A DNA stretch of 64,000 nt, taken from assembly GCA_038396585.1 (NCBI GenBank), contig CP121691.1:62001-126000 (forward strand). The letters are read 5' to 3'. A program made the translations under genes and the position numbers. Below are positions 55,337 through 64,000 of the stretch, piece by piece (position 1 is the stretch's first letter; each line of letters opens with the position of its first letter). Source of the stretch: Vallitaleaceae bacterium 9-2. Lineage in GTDB: Bacteria; Bacillota; Clostridia; Lachnospirales; Vallitaleaceae. The notes under the pieces were generated by a model. It did not search any database. It was given only the letters and a program-made list of their open reading frames with translations, and was not told the DNA's origin.

Positions 55337-56317
55337 ATGAACAAGAAAAGAATTATTAACCAATTGGCACTAATTTTACCTGCGGCACTGAGTTGCTTTT
55401 TGTGGGCAACGGCTATTCCGACCTTGAAGATCAGTTATGAACTGCTTGATATTCCGGCAGATGATATCTTTAATCGGTTTGTGCTTGCAGGTATTCGTTT
55501 TTTATTGGCAGGTGTATTGATTGGAGTATATCTTCTCGTTAAAGAGAAGAAGATTCCAATGCTAAAGGCGGCCCAATGGAAGACAATTATGGTCTTTGGG
55601 TTACTCAATACCACGCTACAATATATGTTTTTTTATACGGGAGTAGGTAATACAGGAGCAATCAAAGGTGTTCTTATAGATACATCAAAGCCTTTGATTG
55701 TTGTCATTTTAGCACATCTATTAACACAAGATGATAAAATTAACGTAAACAAGATTATTGGACTTATTATTGGGTTTGCAGGAATCATCCTGGCAAATCT
55801 TGAAAGTGCAGTAGGTGGAGGAATCAACCTTGAAGTGACATGGATGGGAGAAGGCGCCCTTGTGCTTGCTTCTTTGGTCTATGGTTTGGCGGTTCTTTAT
55901 GGCAAGAAGGCGATGAAAACGATATCATCTGTTGTGCTCAACATGTATCAGATGATTTTTGGGTCGATTATTTTACTTGGTGTGGGTCTTATTGGAGCTG
56001 GAGGCTTTAATCTTGTCTTTAATATGCATGCACTTTTACTGTTGATATATTCAGCCTTTTTATCGGCGATTGCTTTTGTGGTTTGGTATGGACTGATTCA
56101 CAAATATAACGCATCATCAGTGACAATATATATATTTTTGATTCCGGTTTTTGGATCCATTATCTCTTCCATTATTTTTCCGGAAGAGAACTTATCCATT
56201 TTTGTGCTTATCAGTCTTTTATTAATGACCATAAGCATTAACCTTGTGAATCGAAAAGGACAGACGAAAAAAGAGAGGATGACTTACTATGAAATTGAAG
56301 AAAATTCTACACCTTAG
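55337..56317 (+). CDS. EamA/DMT-family transporter
   Basis: 326 residues with ten hydrophobic helices in two EamA repeats (second starts GALVLASLVYGLAVLYGKKAM). Likely exports or imports a metabolite. taggag precedes the ATG, 8 bases after the DnaJ-type gene. The next gene overlaps its end by 29 bases. Substrate unknown. Confidence 0.9.
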   Translation: MNKKRIINQLALILPAALSCFLWATAIPTLKISYELLDIPADDIFNRFVLAGIRFLLAGVLIGVYLLVKEKKIPMLKAAQWKTIMVFGLLNTTLQYMFFYTGVGNTGAIKGVLIDTSKPLIVVILAHLLTQDDKINVNKIIGLIIGFAGIILANLESAVGGGINLEVTWMGEGALVLASLVYGLAVLYGKKAMKTISSVVLNMYQMIFGSIILLGVGLIGAGGFNLVFNMHALLLLIYSAFLSAIAFVVWYGLIHKYNASSVTIYIFLIPVFGSIISSIIFPEENLSIFVLISLLLMTISINLVNRKGQTKKERMTYYEIEENSTP

Positions 56318-57350
56318 TGTAGTGGCAAGCTTGATGCTGGTACTGTTAACAGCTTGCCAAGGAGAGCTATATACACCAGATTCAGCCTCGGGGCAAGAGA
56401 CGGATGATTATGTCGAAGTAAGAGTGGAAGCCCCTGAAAGTGAAACTGAGGAAACACAAGATACTCAAGATACAACGCAGGAAGTTGTGGATGTGGAAGA
56501 AGTGGATGAGGCTCCAGTGGAGACGCCGGAAGAAGAGCCCGAGACAGAAGCGTTGGAAGAAGAATCAGAGCAAAAACCAGAGCAAGGCATTACAGTCGAA
56601 TTTGCAAATCAGTTTGACACGGAGGATACATATGACTTGGAGCTAGATCCCAGCACGTTGGACAATACGGATACGAGTTGGTCCTTTAGACGTAACAAAG
56701 ATCATAGTCCGGTTACAGGCTATTATGACCTAGACTTAGAGCGCTATGGGGCCTATTTTATCAATCAGGAGGCATCAGAAGAAAAAGTAATGTATCTGAC
56801 CTTTGACGAAGGCTATGAATATGGGTTCACACCGAAGATATTAGATGTATTGAAAGAAAATGACGTTCAGGCAGCTTTTTTTGTAACGAAGTATTTTATA
56901 GATAAAGAGCCGGAATTGATTCAGCGTATGGTCGATGAAGGACATATTGTTGCTAATCATTCCAATACCCATCCGGCCTTTCCATCGTTGACGGGCGACG
57001 AGATTTATGATGAGTTAAAGACGACCAATGACCGCTTTAAAGAGGTGACGGGACAAGATATGGATCCGTTCTTTAGACCACCTATGGGAAAATATAGCGA
57101 GCGAAGCCTTTACCTTGTTCGCAAACTGGGATATCGAAGTATTTTTTGGAGTATGGCATATGCAGATTGGGATGTCAACAAACAACCGGGGAAAGAGGTT
57201 GCCTACAATCATGTCATGGATAACTACCATAATGGAGCAATTATCTTATTGCATGCGGTGTCAGAATCAAATACACAGGCTCTTGATGATATTTTAAAAT
57301 CGATGAAAGAAAAAGGCTATCGTTTTGGAAGTTTATATGAATTAGAATAG
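56289..57350 (+). CDS. Polysaccharide deacetylase lipoprotein, PdaA-like
   Basis: 353 residues. Lipoprotein signal LLTAC (Cys23), a linker of about 70 residues very rich in Glu, Asp and Thr, then a NodB-type deacetylase domain. Motif 1 is LTFDEGYEYG with Glu after Asp, as in PdaA rather than the usual Asp-Asp; the metal His pair is in ANHSNTHP; RPPMGKY and LLHAVS follow. PdaA removes acetyl from N-acetylmuramic acid on the way to the spore-cortex lactam, so this suggests a spore former. Overlaps the EamA gene by 29 bases. Confidence 0.9.
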   Translation: MKLKKILHLSVVASLMLVLLTACQGELYTPDSASGQETDDYVEVRVEAPESETEETQDTQDTTQEVVDVEEVDEAPVETPEEEPETEALEEESEQKPEQGITVEFANQFDTEDTYDLELDPSTLDNTDTSWSFRRNKDHSPVTGYYDLDLERYGAYFINQEASEEKVMYLTFDEGYEYGFTPKILDVLKENDVQAAFFVTKYFIDKEPELIQRMVDEGHIVANHSNTHPAFPSLTGDEIYDELKTTNDRFKEVTGQDMDPFFRPPMGKYSERSLYLVRKLGYRSIFWSMAYADWDVNKQPGKEVAYNHVMDNYHNGAIILLHAVSESNTQALDDILKSMKEKGYRFGSLYELE

Positions 57351-57371
57351 CATTTTATTGGCGGCTAATCC

Positions 57372-57400
57372 TTTACACCAAGGTTAATTTTATATATAAT
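57372..57400 (+). promoter_or_regulatory. Promoter of glucose-6-phosphate isomerase gene
   Basis: TTTACA (57372-57377), 17 bases, TATAAT (57395-57400), 51 bases before the ATG. Close to consensus with ideal spacing, as expected for a housekeeping gene. Confidence 0.8.
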
Positions 57401-57451
57401 CATAAGGAATCGAGTAAAGAGCGTTTAGAGTTTATAGGAGGAATAAAATCA

Positions 57452-58867
57452 ATGAATAAAGAAGCAATGAAGCTACGGTTGGATTTTAACAACATGATGG
57501 CAAACTTGATTGGCGAGCACGGTATTAGCGAAGAGGATTTTGCAAAACTTGAAGCTAAGATTGAAGCGGCTGAAAAAGGGATGGTCGAAAAACGCGCCAA
57601 TGGTGGAATGGACTGGAGAGACTTACCTTATAATCAGGATGCTATTGTTGAAGATATTGTCAATTATGTAGAGGAAAATAAAGACTGGGTTGAATCCTTT
57701 GTTGTTCTAGGTATTGGTGGGTCAGCACTAGGACCAATTGCTGTTCAACAAGCAATCAATCACCCCCATTGGAATGAATTATCCAAAAAAAAACGTAAAG
57801 GATATCCAAAACTTTATGTTGTCGACAATGTGGATCCGGAAAAATTGGTTGCATTGTTTGATGTTATTGATTTAGAGACTTCTCTATTTAACGTTATCTC
57901 AAAATCAGGTGGAACCAGTGAGACCATGTCTCAATTTATGATTATCAAAGAAATGATTGAAAAAGAGCTTGGAAAAGATGCAATCAAAAAGCATATTGTT
58001 GCAACAACAGATGCGTCCAAAGGAACCCTTCGTCCAATAGCCGATGAAGAAGGTCTTAAAAGCTATATCATCCCAGCAGGTGTAGGGGGAAGATTCTCCG
58101 AGTTGACACCTGTAGGATTGCTACCGGCAGCTATGTGTGGCATTGATATTAAAACACTGCTCGAAGGTGCAGCTTACATGGATGAGCTATGTAAAACAGA
58201 CGATACGTTCAAAAATCCGGCACATATGTATGGATTATTACAATATATCTCCATGCAACAAGGGAAAAACATCTCGATTGTTATGGCATATGCAGATGGA
58301 TTAAAATATATTGCTGACTGGTATGCGCAGTTGTGGGCAGAATCTTTAGGGAAAAAATTCGACCTTGATGGTAAGGTGGTTAATGTAGGACAAACTCCGG
58401 TTAAAGCACTCGGAGCGACGGATCAACATTCACAGGTTCAACTTTATGCAGAAGGTCCACATGACAAAGTGGTTCTCTTTATGGGCGTTGATAACTATCG
58501 TTCAGAGATTACCATTCCAGAGATTTATGGTGATGTGCCTAACCTTGGATTCTTAGGCGGAGCAACCCATAATAAGCTTATTCAAACAGAACAAATGGCG
58601 ACAGAGTATGCTTTGTTTAAAGCAGAACAAACCAACATGACATTAACGGTTCCTCAGATTAATGAGTTTACAGTAGGACAGATTCTTTACATGTTCGAGG
58701 TGGCTACAGGGTTTGCTGGAGAACTGATGAACATCAATGCTTTTGATCAACCAGGCGTTGAAGAAGGTAAAAACGCAACATATGCTATGTTTGGACGACC
58801 AGGTTATGAAGAGAAGAAAAAAGAGCTGGATGCTCGCCCAGAGAAAAAAGAAAAGTACATTATTTAA
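57452..58867 (+). CDS. pgi: Glucose-6-phosphate isomerase
   Basis: 471 residues. VLGIGGSALGP, the phosphate-binding SKSGGTSETMSQF, GRFSELTPVGLLPA and the C-terminal QPGVEEGKN with catalytic His/Gln-type residues nearby (GGATHNKLI). Interconverts glucose 6-phosphate and fructose 6-phosphate, the exit of both maltodextrin and mannose use into glycolysis. Strong ataggagg site and its own promoter. Confidence 0.97.
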   Translation: MNKEAMKLRLDFNNMMANLIGEHGISEEDFAKLEAKIEAAEKGMVEKRANGGMDWRDLPYNQDAIVEDIVNYVEENKDWVESFVVLGIGGSALGPIAVQQAINHPHWNELSKKKRKGYPKLYVVDNVDPEKLVALFDVIDLETSLFNVISKSGGTSETMSQFMIIKEMIEKELGKDAIKKHIVATTDASKGTLRPIADEEGLKSYIIPAGVGGRFSELTPVGLLPAAMCGIDIKTLLEGAAYMDELCKTDDTFKNPAHMYGLLQYISMQQGKNISIVMAYADGLKYIADWYAQLWAESLGKKFDLDGKVVNVGQTPVKALGATDQHSQVQLYAEGPHDKVVLFMGVDNYRSEITIPEIYGDVPNLGFLGGATHNKLIQTEQMATEYALFKAEQTNMTLTVPQINEFTVGQILYMFEVATGFAGELMNINAFDQPGVEEGKNATYAMFGRPGYEEKKKELDARPEKKEKYII

Positions 58868-58906
58868 GGGCTCTTTGGATTAAGTAAAGTTATATATGTC
58901 AGAATA

Positions 58907-58946
58907 AAAGCTGATACGAACGAAAAAAAACGTTTGTATCAGCTTT
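58907..58946. terminator. Stem-loop terminator after pgi
   Basis: aaagctgatacgaacg / cgtttgtatcagcttt, 16-bp stem with one G-U pair and an A8 loop, with few T after it. Probably ends pgi and faces the convergent small gene at 58982. Confidence 0.7.
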
Positions 58947-58981
58947 ATTATGTTCTTAGCAAATTCGACTTTAGCATTTTG

Positions 58982-59260
58982 CTATATCTTTTTGTCCTCT
59001 TCAATGATTTCGATTTCAAAGTAATCAAAATCGATGCTCTCAATAAATTGGTCATCGTGAAAGCTTGTCTTGGAAAACATGATGAGTTCTTTGGTGTTTT
59101 TATCAAACCAGTGTGGACGTTCCAAATCGAAATACTCACAAAATTGCTTAATGGCTTCATGTATTTTCTGATCTTTTGATAGGTCGCTATCTTCAATGGC
59201 TACGACATAGTCCTTAACAAAGCGCGTGTCTTTAATGATTTTTCCCCAAATACGGAACAT
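58982..59260 (-). CDS. Small protein of unknown function, 92 residues
   Basis: Not recognised. Starts MFRIWGKIIKD at 59260, where gaggt sits 8 bases upstream; the frame is open 18 codons further without a ribosome site. Charged, soluble, no signal peptide; Trp and aromatic-rich middle (YFDLERPHWFDKNTKE) and a very acidic end (FDYFEIEIIEEDKKI). Good ribosome site and codon pattern like its neighbours support a real gene. It is separated from pgi by a hairpin. Confidence 0.75.
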   Translation of the reverse strand: MFRIWGKIIKDTRFVKDYVVAIEDSDLSKDQKIHEAIKQFCEYFDLERPHWFDKNTKELIMFSKTSFHDDQFIESIDFDYFEIEIIEEDKKI

Positions 59261-59503
59261 AGTTTTATACCTCGTTGAATTTATGATTTTGCAACTTATA
59301 CGACAATAATGCATGCTGTATAAATAGAGTATACGTGTAGAGCGAAAAAATGTAAAGGTGTGATCATTGATTTTTCATTCGAAATAGTTTGTCGATTGTC
59401 AGCTGTCAGCGGACCAAAAGGTAAAATTATTGTGCTATGCTAGATTCATGTTGTATGGATACATGATAGATTAATAAATACAAAGGAGAGTATAGGAGAG
59501 ATT

Positions 59504-60424
59504 ATGAAGGCAAGTACAATTTATTTTAGTACAATGAAGTTTGTGTGGATGAAATTATTATTAGGTTTGGTTGTCGTAATAGTAGCCGCAGTTTTATTTG
59601 TTCCATTTCTTCTGATTGGGACGATGTTTGATTTTACAGGACTTATGATGGTAATGATTGCATGGTTGGCATGCGTATATGGAATCAGACACCTTGTTAT
59701 GCAGTATTTTGGATATATGGTAAAAGCCGGACATGTTGCCGTGATTACGGAGAGTATGATTCAACAAAAGATACCAACAAATTATTTTGAATTTGGGCTT
59801 CAGCAAGTGAAGGAAAAGTTTGTATCATCTAATGCTTTTTTTATTGTCGATAAGCTCATCTCAGGAGCAGTACGACAAATTCAAGGGAAGATGGAACGTA
59901 TTGGGAATTGGCTAAATCATATTCCGGGAATAGGCGTTATTGTTCAAGTCCTTAATTTGTTTATATCTATTTCCTTAAATTATATTGATGAATGTTGTTT
60001 AGGCTATACTTTTTATCAAAAAGATGAAAATACATTTAAGAGTGCCGCAAAAGGCATCGTTGTGTATGCGCAAAATTGGAAAAAGATTTTAAAAAGTGCT
60101 GCAGTCACAACAGGGGTCGTTCTTTTGGTCATGTTTGGTACGGTGATTAGTTTATTCTTTGGATTTAGTATTTTACTATCTGCTTTTAATATTCAATCAG
60201 GATTTGCAATTATTCCGGCAATCTTTTTAACGTTAGCGATTAAGTCTTCGTTTATTGATAGCTGGATTCTAGTTAAGACAATGTGTACATATATGGAGAT
60301 TGTTCCCGAAACAACGGTTTCCTTTGATTTATATGGAAAATTATCCAAGATGTCATCGCATTTTAGAGATTTATTGCATCAAGGAGATGTCTATGAAGAG
60401 CCATTAAGTGAAGCCCAAATATAA
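59504..60424 (+). CDS. Multi-pass membrane protein of unknown function
   Basis: 306 residues with about five to six membrane segments: 18-42, 45-70, a middle amphipathic part with GNWLNHIPGIGVIVQVL near 140, and 195-250. It ends in a hydrophilic tail. Strong taggaga site. No motif I recognise; weak resemblance in layout to choline-transporter-like proteins, not enough to name it. Single gene, with a bidirectional terminator behind. Confidence 0.75.
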   Translation: MKASTIYFSTMKFVWMKLLLGLVVVIVAAVLFVPFLLIGTMFDFTGLMMVMIAWLACVYGIRHLVMQYFGYMVKAGHVAVITESMIQQKIPTNYFEFGLQQVKEKFVSSNAFFIVDKLISGAVRQIQGKMERIGNWLNHIPGIGVIVQVLNLFISISLNYIDECCLGYTFYQKDENTFKSAAKGIVVYAQNWKKILKSAAVTTGVVLLVMFGTVISLFFGFSILLSAFNIQSGFAIIPAIFLTLAIKSSFIDSWILVKTMCTYMEIVPETTVSFDLYGKLSKMSSHFRDLLHQGDVYEEPLSEAQI

Positions 60425-60436
60425 ATATACTTAAAA

Positions 60437-60470
60437 AAATAACCGATATGCTTAAGCATATCGGTTATTT
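60437..60470. terminator. Bidirectional rho-independent terminator
   Basis: Perfect palindrome aaataaccgatatgctt / aagcatatcggttattt flanked by A and T runs, between the membrane-protein gene (+) and the epimerase-like gene (-). Confidence 0.9.
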
Positions 60471-60475
60471 TATAT

Positions 60476-61348
60476 CTATTCAATAGCGATACTTAATTGA
60501 GCTTCGAATGTTTTACCCGGTTCCAGCAAGACAATGCCCGGCTTTTTGGAGATGTCCCCCGTAAAGCCTAGCGGATCCCCATGACCTTGCCAGGGTTCAA
60601 TACAGATAAACGGTGCATCGGCAGGTTGCCAGATGCCTAAGTCTGGTAAGTTGTCCCAGCTTACCGTGATACGTTCAGGTGTGGCATCAGAGACGAGACG
60701 AATGGAGTTAGAACGTACGTCCTTAAAGACGATGGCTCCAGTGTAATAATCTTTGGTCACTAAGGGAAGTACAGAGGAGTTTTTCATCCAAGGGGTGCGG
60801 TCGTTGAGGTCAATGAGATTGCCATTGAGTCCGATGCGCTCAAGCGTTTCAGCATGACTAAACTCTAGACGCCACTGTTCCAGGCGGTCAGTATTACCCG
60901 TAGGGCAGATAAACGCAGGATGGGTACCCAGTGAAAAAGGTAAGACGTCTGTACCTGTATTGTTAACAAGGTAGTCAATGGTAATACAGTTGTCTTTTAA
61001 GGTATAGATAAGCTCCAAGACAAAAGTAAAAGGATAAACCTTTAATGTATCTGAGTTTTGCGTCAAGCGAAATACAGCGCGATTCGCGCTGGACTCGGTG
61101 AGTTCAAACTCTGAGCGTCGTGCAAAACCATGGTTTCCCATGGAGTAGTAGTGTCCGTTAATAAGTATCTTATCTTCGTTAAGGCTCCCGATAAGTGGAA
61201 AAAGAACTGGAGAGCGTCCGGTCCAAAAGGCAGGATCTCCTGACCACATATAGTTAGCATTACTTTCGTTTAAAAAAAAGTGTGTTAATTCGGCGCCTAA
61301 GCTGTTAATGGTAGCGGTTACCTTTGCATTTTGTAGTGTGATTTCCAT
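60476..61348 (-). CDS. Aldose 1-epimerase-family protein (LacX-like)
   Basis: 290 residues, beta-sandwich mutarotase fold. GAELTHFF, YMWSGDPAFWTGRSPVLFPLIG, GNHGFARRSEF, the catalytic-type His in LGTHPAFICP, and CIEPWQGHGDP. Converts alpha and beta forms of a sugar or sugar phosphate. gaggaggt precedes the ATG. Divergent from the LacI gene at 61491, 142 bases away, so the two may share control. Confidence 0.9.
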   Translation of the reverse strand: MEITLQNAKVTATINSLGAELTHFFLNESNANYMWSGDPAFWTGRSPVLFPLIGSLNEDKILINGHYYSMGNHGFARRSEFELTESSANRAVFRLTQNSDTLKVYPFTFVLELIYTLKDNCITIDYLVNNTGTDVLPFSLGTHPAFICPTGNTDRLEQWRLEFSHAETLERIGLNGNLIDLNDRTPWMKNSSVLPLVTKDYYTGAIVFKDVRSNSIRLVSDATPERITVSWDNLPDLGIWQPADAPFICIEPWQGHGDPLGFTGDISKKPGIVLLEPGKTFEAQLSIAIE

Positions 61349-61422
61349 GTTTACCTCCTCGATTGCTTTGTTTTATAATACCATACTTAATAAAAGAATA
61401 ATATTGAAAAACAGATTATTGA

Positions 61423-61451
61423 TTGACAAAGGAAAAAAATCGTTGTATCAT
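61423..61451 (+). promoter_or_regulatory. Promoter of the LacI-family gene
   Basis: TTGACA (61423-61428), 17 bases, TATCAT (61446-61451). The operator at 61456-61470 covers the expected start point, so the regulator should repress itself. Confidence 0.8.
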
Positions 61452-61455
61452 ATAG

Positions 61456-61470
61456 GTATAACGTTAAACC
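61456..61470. promoter_or_regulatory. LacI-type operator, copy 1
   Basis: gtataacgttaaacc, identical to 62520-62534. Central taacgtta palindrome. Lies just after the -10 box of the LacI gene. Confidence 0.75.
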
Positions 61471-61490
61471 AAATGATGGAAGTGAACACT

Positions 61491-62501
61491 ATGGCGACAA
61501 TAAAAGAAATAGCAAAATTATCGGGCGTAAGCCCAATGACTGTATCCAATGTCATTAATAAGAAACACAGTAAGGTTTCTCAAAAAACAATTGAAAAAGT
61601 AGAAAAAATTATTAAAGAGTTGGACTATGTACCCAATATGTCGGCAAGGTCTCTTGTAGCGAAGCATTCGAATATTATCGTTTTGATTATTCCACAGACA
61701 CTAGAAGATGACCCGGACAAAGACTATGCGATGAAAAACCCTTTTTATGGAGAATTTATTAATAGTATTGAATATAATCTTAGAAAAAAAGGATGTTATA
61801 TGATGTTAAGGTTTGTCTCAGAAGATGAAGAATACCATCAATCGCTGAAGGTGTGGAATGCCGATGGTGTGATTGTCTTGGGAACAGACCAGCAACAATT
61901 TGACCTTAACTTAGCTCGAATCGATATCCCCTTAGTTATGGTTGACTCTTATGTCAACGAGCAAGACAGTTATTGCACAGTTGTCAGTAATGACCGGGAT
62001 GGGGGAAGAATCGCTGCAAGTTACTTATTAGAGCGGCAATGCAAGAAGTTTGGCGTAGCCTGTACCGATATTTCACAAAAAGGGGTTTCCCAAGAACGTT
62101 TTAACGGTTTTGTGGATTGCTTAAGTAGTCATGAGATTCAGATGGAATCTAAGCATATCTTTCAAGGATATCCTTCTTATGAGTATGGATTGCAGATCGC
62201 TGAAAAAATTAGTGCATCTCATATTGACGGGGTTTTTGCAACCTCGGATATGTTGGCCTTTGGGATTATGGAGGGACTGCAAAAATTAGGGCTGAACGTA
62301 CCGGAAGATGTATCAGTCATAGGATTTGATGGATTATTTGTCAGTGAGTTAAGTAGTCCAAAATTAACAACAATCAAGCAAAATATTCAAGAAAAAGGTC
62401 GAGAAGCCGTGGACTTAATATTAAAGGTGAGACAAGACAATGCTTTTAGGGCAAGGGTGGTATTGCCGGTGAGCCTATTAAAAAAAGAATCAGTAAAATG
62501 A
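61491..62501 (+). CDS. LacI-family transcriptional regulator of the oligoglucosidase gene
   Basis: 336 residues. Helix-turn-helix TIKEIAKLSGVSPMTVSNVINKKH, hinge helix NMSARSLVAKH, and sugar-binding domain (DGVFATSDMLAFGIMEGL; VIGFDGLFVSELSSP). ATG 61491 is chosen from ggaagtg 6 bases upstream; the frame extends 61 codons further but crosses the promoter and operator. It should bind gtataacgttaaacc before itself and before the GH13 gene downstream. Confidence 0.93.
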   Translation: MATIKEIAKLSGVSPMTVSNVINKKHSKVSQKTIEKVEKIIKELDYVPNMSARSLVAKHSNIIVLIIPQTLEDDPDKDYAMKNPFYGEFINSIEYNLRKKGCYMMLRFVSEDEEYHQSLKVWNADGVIVLGTDQQQFDLNLARIDIPLVMVDSYVNEQDSYCTVVSNDRDGGRIAASYLLERQCKKFGVACTDISQKGVSQERFNGFVDCLSSHEIQMESKHIFQGYPSYEYGLQIAEKISASHIDGVFATSDMLAFGIMEGLQKLGLNVPEDVSVIGFDGLFVSELSSPKLTTIKQNIQEKGREAVDLILKVRQDNAFRARVVLPVSLLKKESVK

Positions 62502-62519
62502 TTTTTTTTTACCAAAAGA

Positions 62520-62534
62520 GTATAACGTTAAACC
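62520..62534. promoter_or_regulatory. LacI-type operator, copy 2
   Basis: gtataacgttaaacc, identical to 61456-61470, 26 bases before the GH13 start. There is no clear separate promoter here, so it may act as a roadblock or control a weak promoter in the T-rich stretch before it. Confidence 0.75.
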
Positions 62535-62560
62535 TGAAAAGGATTTAAGGAGAAATGAAG

Positions 62561-64000
62561 ATGAAATGGTGGCAAGAAGCAGTTGTATATCAAGTGTATC
62601 CGAGAAGTTTTAAAGATAGCAATAATGATGGTATCGGGGATTTGCAGGGAATTATTTCAAAGTTGGATTATATCGCATACTTGGGCGTTGATGTGATATG
62701 GCTATCGCCGGTATATCAATCCCCTAATGATGATAATGGCTATGATATTAGTGATTATTATGGGATTATGGAAGAGTTTGGAACGATGGAGGATATGGAA
62801 TTACTTATCCATGAAGCATCCTTAAGAGGAATTAAAATTATTATGGATCTAGTAGCCAATCATACATCAACATCCCATGAATGGTTTGTGCAAGCGACCA
62901 AGGACCCAAGTTCAAAATACCATGACTACTATTATTTTCGAGAGAATAATGGTCAAGTTCCCAATGATTTGCAATCCGTTTTTTTAGGTAGCGCATGGAC
63001 ATTACATGAAGACTTAGATGCGTACTATCTACATATGTTTGCAAAGACACAAGCAGATTTGAACTGGCATAACCCAGAGGTACGCCTTGAACTTTATAAG
63101 ATGATTAATTGGTGGTTGGAAAAAGGGATTGGAGGATTCCGATTAGATGTTATTGACTATGTAGCCAAGGATATTGACAATAAAATTATTACCGATGGCC
63201 CTCTTTTGCATAGCTACATACAAGAAATGACACGTCACACCTTTAATAATTATGATGTGTTAACAGTCGGTGAGACATGGGGAGCGGATACCCAAAAAGC
63301 CATTGCATATTCAAACTTAGATGGATCAGAGTTATCAATGATTTTTAATTTTTCACATATTTTACTGGATCAAGAAGGTGAAGAAAAATGGGATTATAAG
63401 GAAGTAGACCTCATAGAGCTTAAGAGAAATTTTGAAGAGCGCCAAAGAGGATTGTACCAAAAAGGATGGGATGCCTTGTTTTGGTGTAATCATGATTTGC
63501 CAAGAATTGTTTCAAGATGGGGCAACGATCAAAAGTATCGCACAGAGTCGGCAAAAATGTTGGCGACTATTTTGCACCTGATGCAAGGAACACCGTATAT
63601 ATACCAAGGAGAAGAACTTGGTATGACTAATGTATGCTTTGATTCGATTGAGGATTATCGTGACATTGAAAGTATTAATATGTATGCAGATAGACGCCAA
63701 AAAGGCTATAGTCATGAAGCGATTATGGATTCGATATATCATATAGGAAGAGATAATGCAAGAACACCTATGCAATGGGATGATAGTTCATATGGAGGAT
63801 TTTCAGAGGTTAAACCTTGGATCGGGGTCAATGCGAACTATCAAGAGATTAATGTATCTAGGCAGCAAGCGGATACAAGTTCAGTATTGTCTTACTATCG
63901 ACGATTAATTGAACTTCGTAAAAAAAGTCAATATCGTACATTGATTCGCGAAGGTAGTTTTGAGTTAGTCGAGGCACAACATCCTGATGTTTTTGCATAT
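62561..64000 (+). CDS. GH13 alpha-glucosidase, oligo-1,6-glucosidase type, 3' end cut by window
   Basis: Open to the window end: 480 codons of an expected ~550-560. Starts MKWWQEAVVYQVYPRSFKD after aaggag. Seen: DGIGDLQGI, WLSPVYQSPNDDNGYDI, MDLVANHTS, GGFRLDVID with nucleophile Asp, TVGETWG with acid Glu, and WCNHDLPRI with the third Asp. Val after the nucleophile (LDV) is the residue linked to alpha-1,6 rather than alpha-1,4 preference; QADLNW replaces the usual QPDLNW. Hydrolyses isomalto-oligosaccharides in the cytoplasm. Trehalose-6-phosphate hydrolase is a less likely alternative. Confidence 0.92.
   Translation, partial: MKWWQEAVVYQVYPRSFKDSNNDGIGDLQGIISKLDYIAYLGVDVIWLSPVYQSPNDDNGYDISDYYGIMEEFGTMEDMELLIHEASLRGIKIIMDLVANHTSTSHEWFVQATKDPSSKYHDYYYFRENNGQVPNDLQSVFLGSAWTLHEDLDAYYLHMFAKTQADLNWHNPEVRLELYKMINWWLEKGIGGFRLDVIDYVAKDIDNKIITDGPLLHSYIQEMTRHTFNNYDVLTVGETWGADTQKAIAYSNLDGSELSMIFNFSHILLDQEGEEKWDYKEVDLIELKRNFEERQRGLYQKGWDALFWCNHDLPRIVSRWGNDQKYRTESAKMLATILHLMQGTPYIYQGEELGMTNVCFDSIEDYRDIESINMYADRRQKGYSHEAIMDSIYHIGRDNARTPMQWDDSSYGGFSEVKPWIGVNANYQEINVSRQQADTSSVLSYYRRLIELRKKSQYRTLIREGSFELVEAQHPDVFAY

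Noticed and set aside
61308-61490. Upstream extension of the LacI-family gene
   Set aside because: It would run through the promoter and operator and overlap the divergent epimerase gene. The family starts at MATIKEIA.
1-64000. CRISPR array, tRNA, rRNA, riboswitch or prophage
   Set aside because: I found no regularly spaced repeats, cloverleaf genes, cobalamin-riboswitch-like leader before the corrinoid cluster, or phage genes. I could not run a covariance search, so a weak riboswitch could be missed.

Overview
The window looks like low-GC, Gram-positive DNA from an anaerobic, probably spore-forming member of the Clostridia. The evidence is AT-rich sequence, strong GGAGG-type ribosome sites with some GTG/TTG starts, LplA/LplB/YtcP-type importers, YesM/YesN-type signalling, corrinoid methyl-transfer genes and a PdaA-like deacetylase. 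I cannot name the genus. I see no rRNA, tRNA or CRISPR array. The window cuts a gene at each edge.

Positions 1-40,200 form a large glycan-use and methyl-transfer region built from several small units. (a) 1-8,183: membrane AraC regulator, two permeases, solute-binding lipoprotein, a DUF2264 protein and a GH88-type unsaturated uronyl hydrolase. (b) 8,325-14,156: a divergent GH38 protein, a UroD-family protein, an AraC gene broken by an in-frame stop, and a convergent sulfatase. (c) 14,279-20,404: AraC regulator, two permeases, YesL-like membrane protein, second sulfatase and a convergent UroD-family gene. (d) 20,557-24,589: AraC regulator and a classical GH38 alpha-mannosidase. (e) 24,654-28,026: a YesM/YesN two-component pair on the minus strand. 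(f) 28,353-32,088: binding protein, GH130 mannoside phosphorylase and UroD-family protein. (g) 32,204-40,208: PocR/AraC regulator, two corrinoid proteins, a methyltransferase with a C-terminal CxxC domain, a corrinoid reductive activator, a CobW-like GTPase and a short-chain dehydrogenase. A two-part promoter element is shared by the permease operon at 15,385 and the binding-protein operon at 28,353. This suggests they are halves of one importer under one activator.

The best candidate for an undescribed system is the link between alpha-mannosidases, GH130, sulfatases and uronyl hydrolase on one side, and four UroD/MtaA-type proteins, two corrinoid carriers and an activator on the other. I propose anaerobic, corrinoid-dependent removal of O-methyl groups from sulfated or methylated mannose-containing glycans. 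This is inference.

Positions 40,252-64,000 are mostly central and storage carbohydrate metabolism. A stalk-domain secreted protein is followed by alpha-glucan phosphorylase, an IS1202-type insertion sequence with a 28-bp target duplication, and a maltodextrin operon (binding protein, two permeases, 4-alpha-glucanotransferase, LacI regulator). That operon is preceded by four AACG(G)TT cores at exact 12-bp spacing. Then come an iron alcohol dehydrogenase, a GGDEF/HD-GYP protein, a TerB/DnaJ protein, an EamA transporter, a PdaA-like lipoprotein, glucose-6-phosphate isomerase, small and membrane hypotheticals and an aldose-epimerase-like protein. Last are a second LacI regulator and a GH13 oligo-1,6-glucosidase-like gene cut by the window edge. 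The last two share an identical 15-bp operator. No ABC importer ATPase is encoded here, so the three importers probably use a shared ATPase encoded elsewhere.
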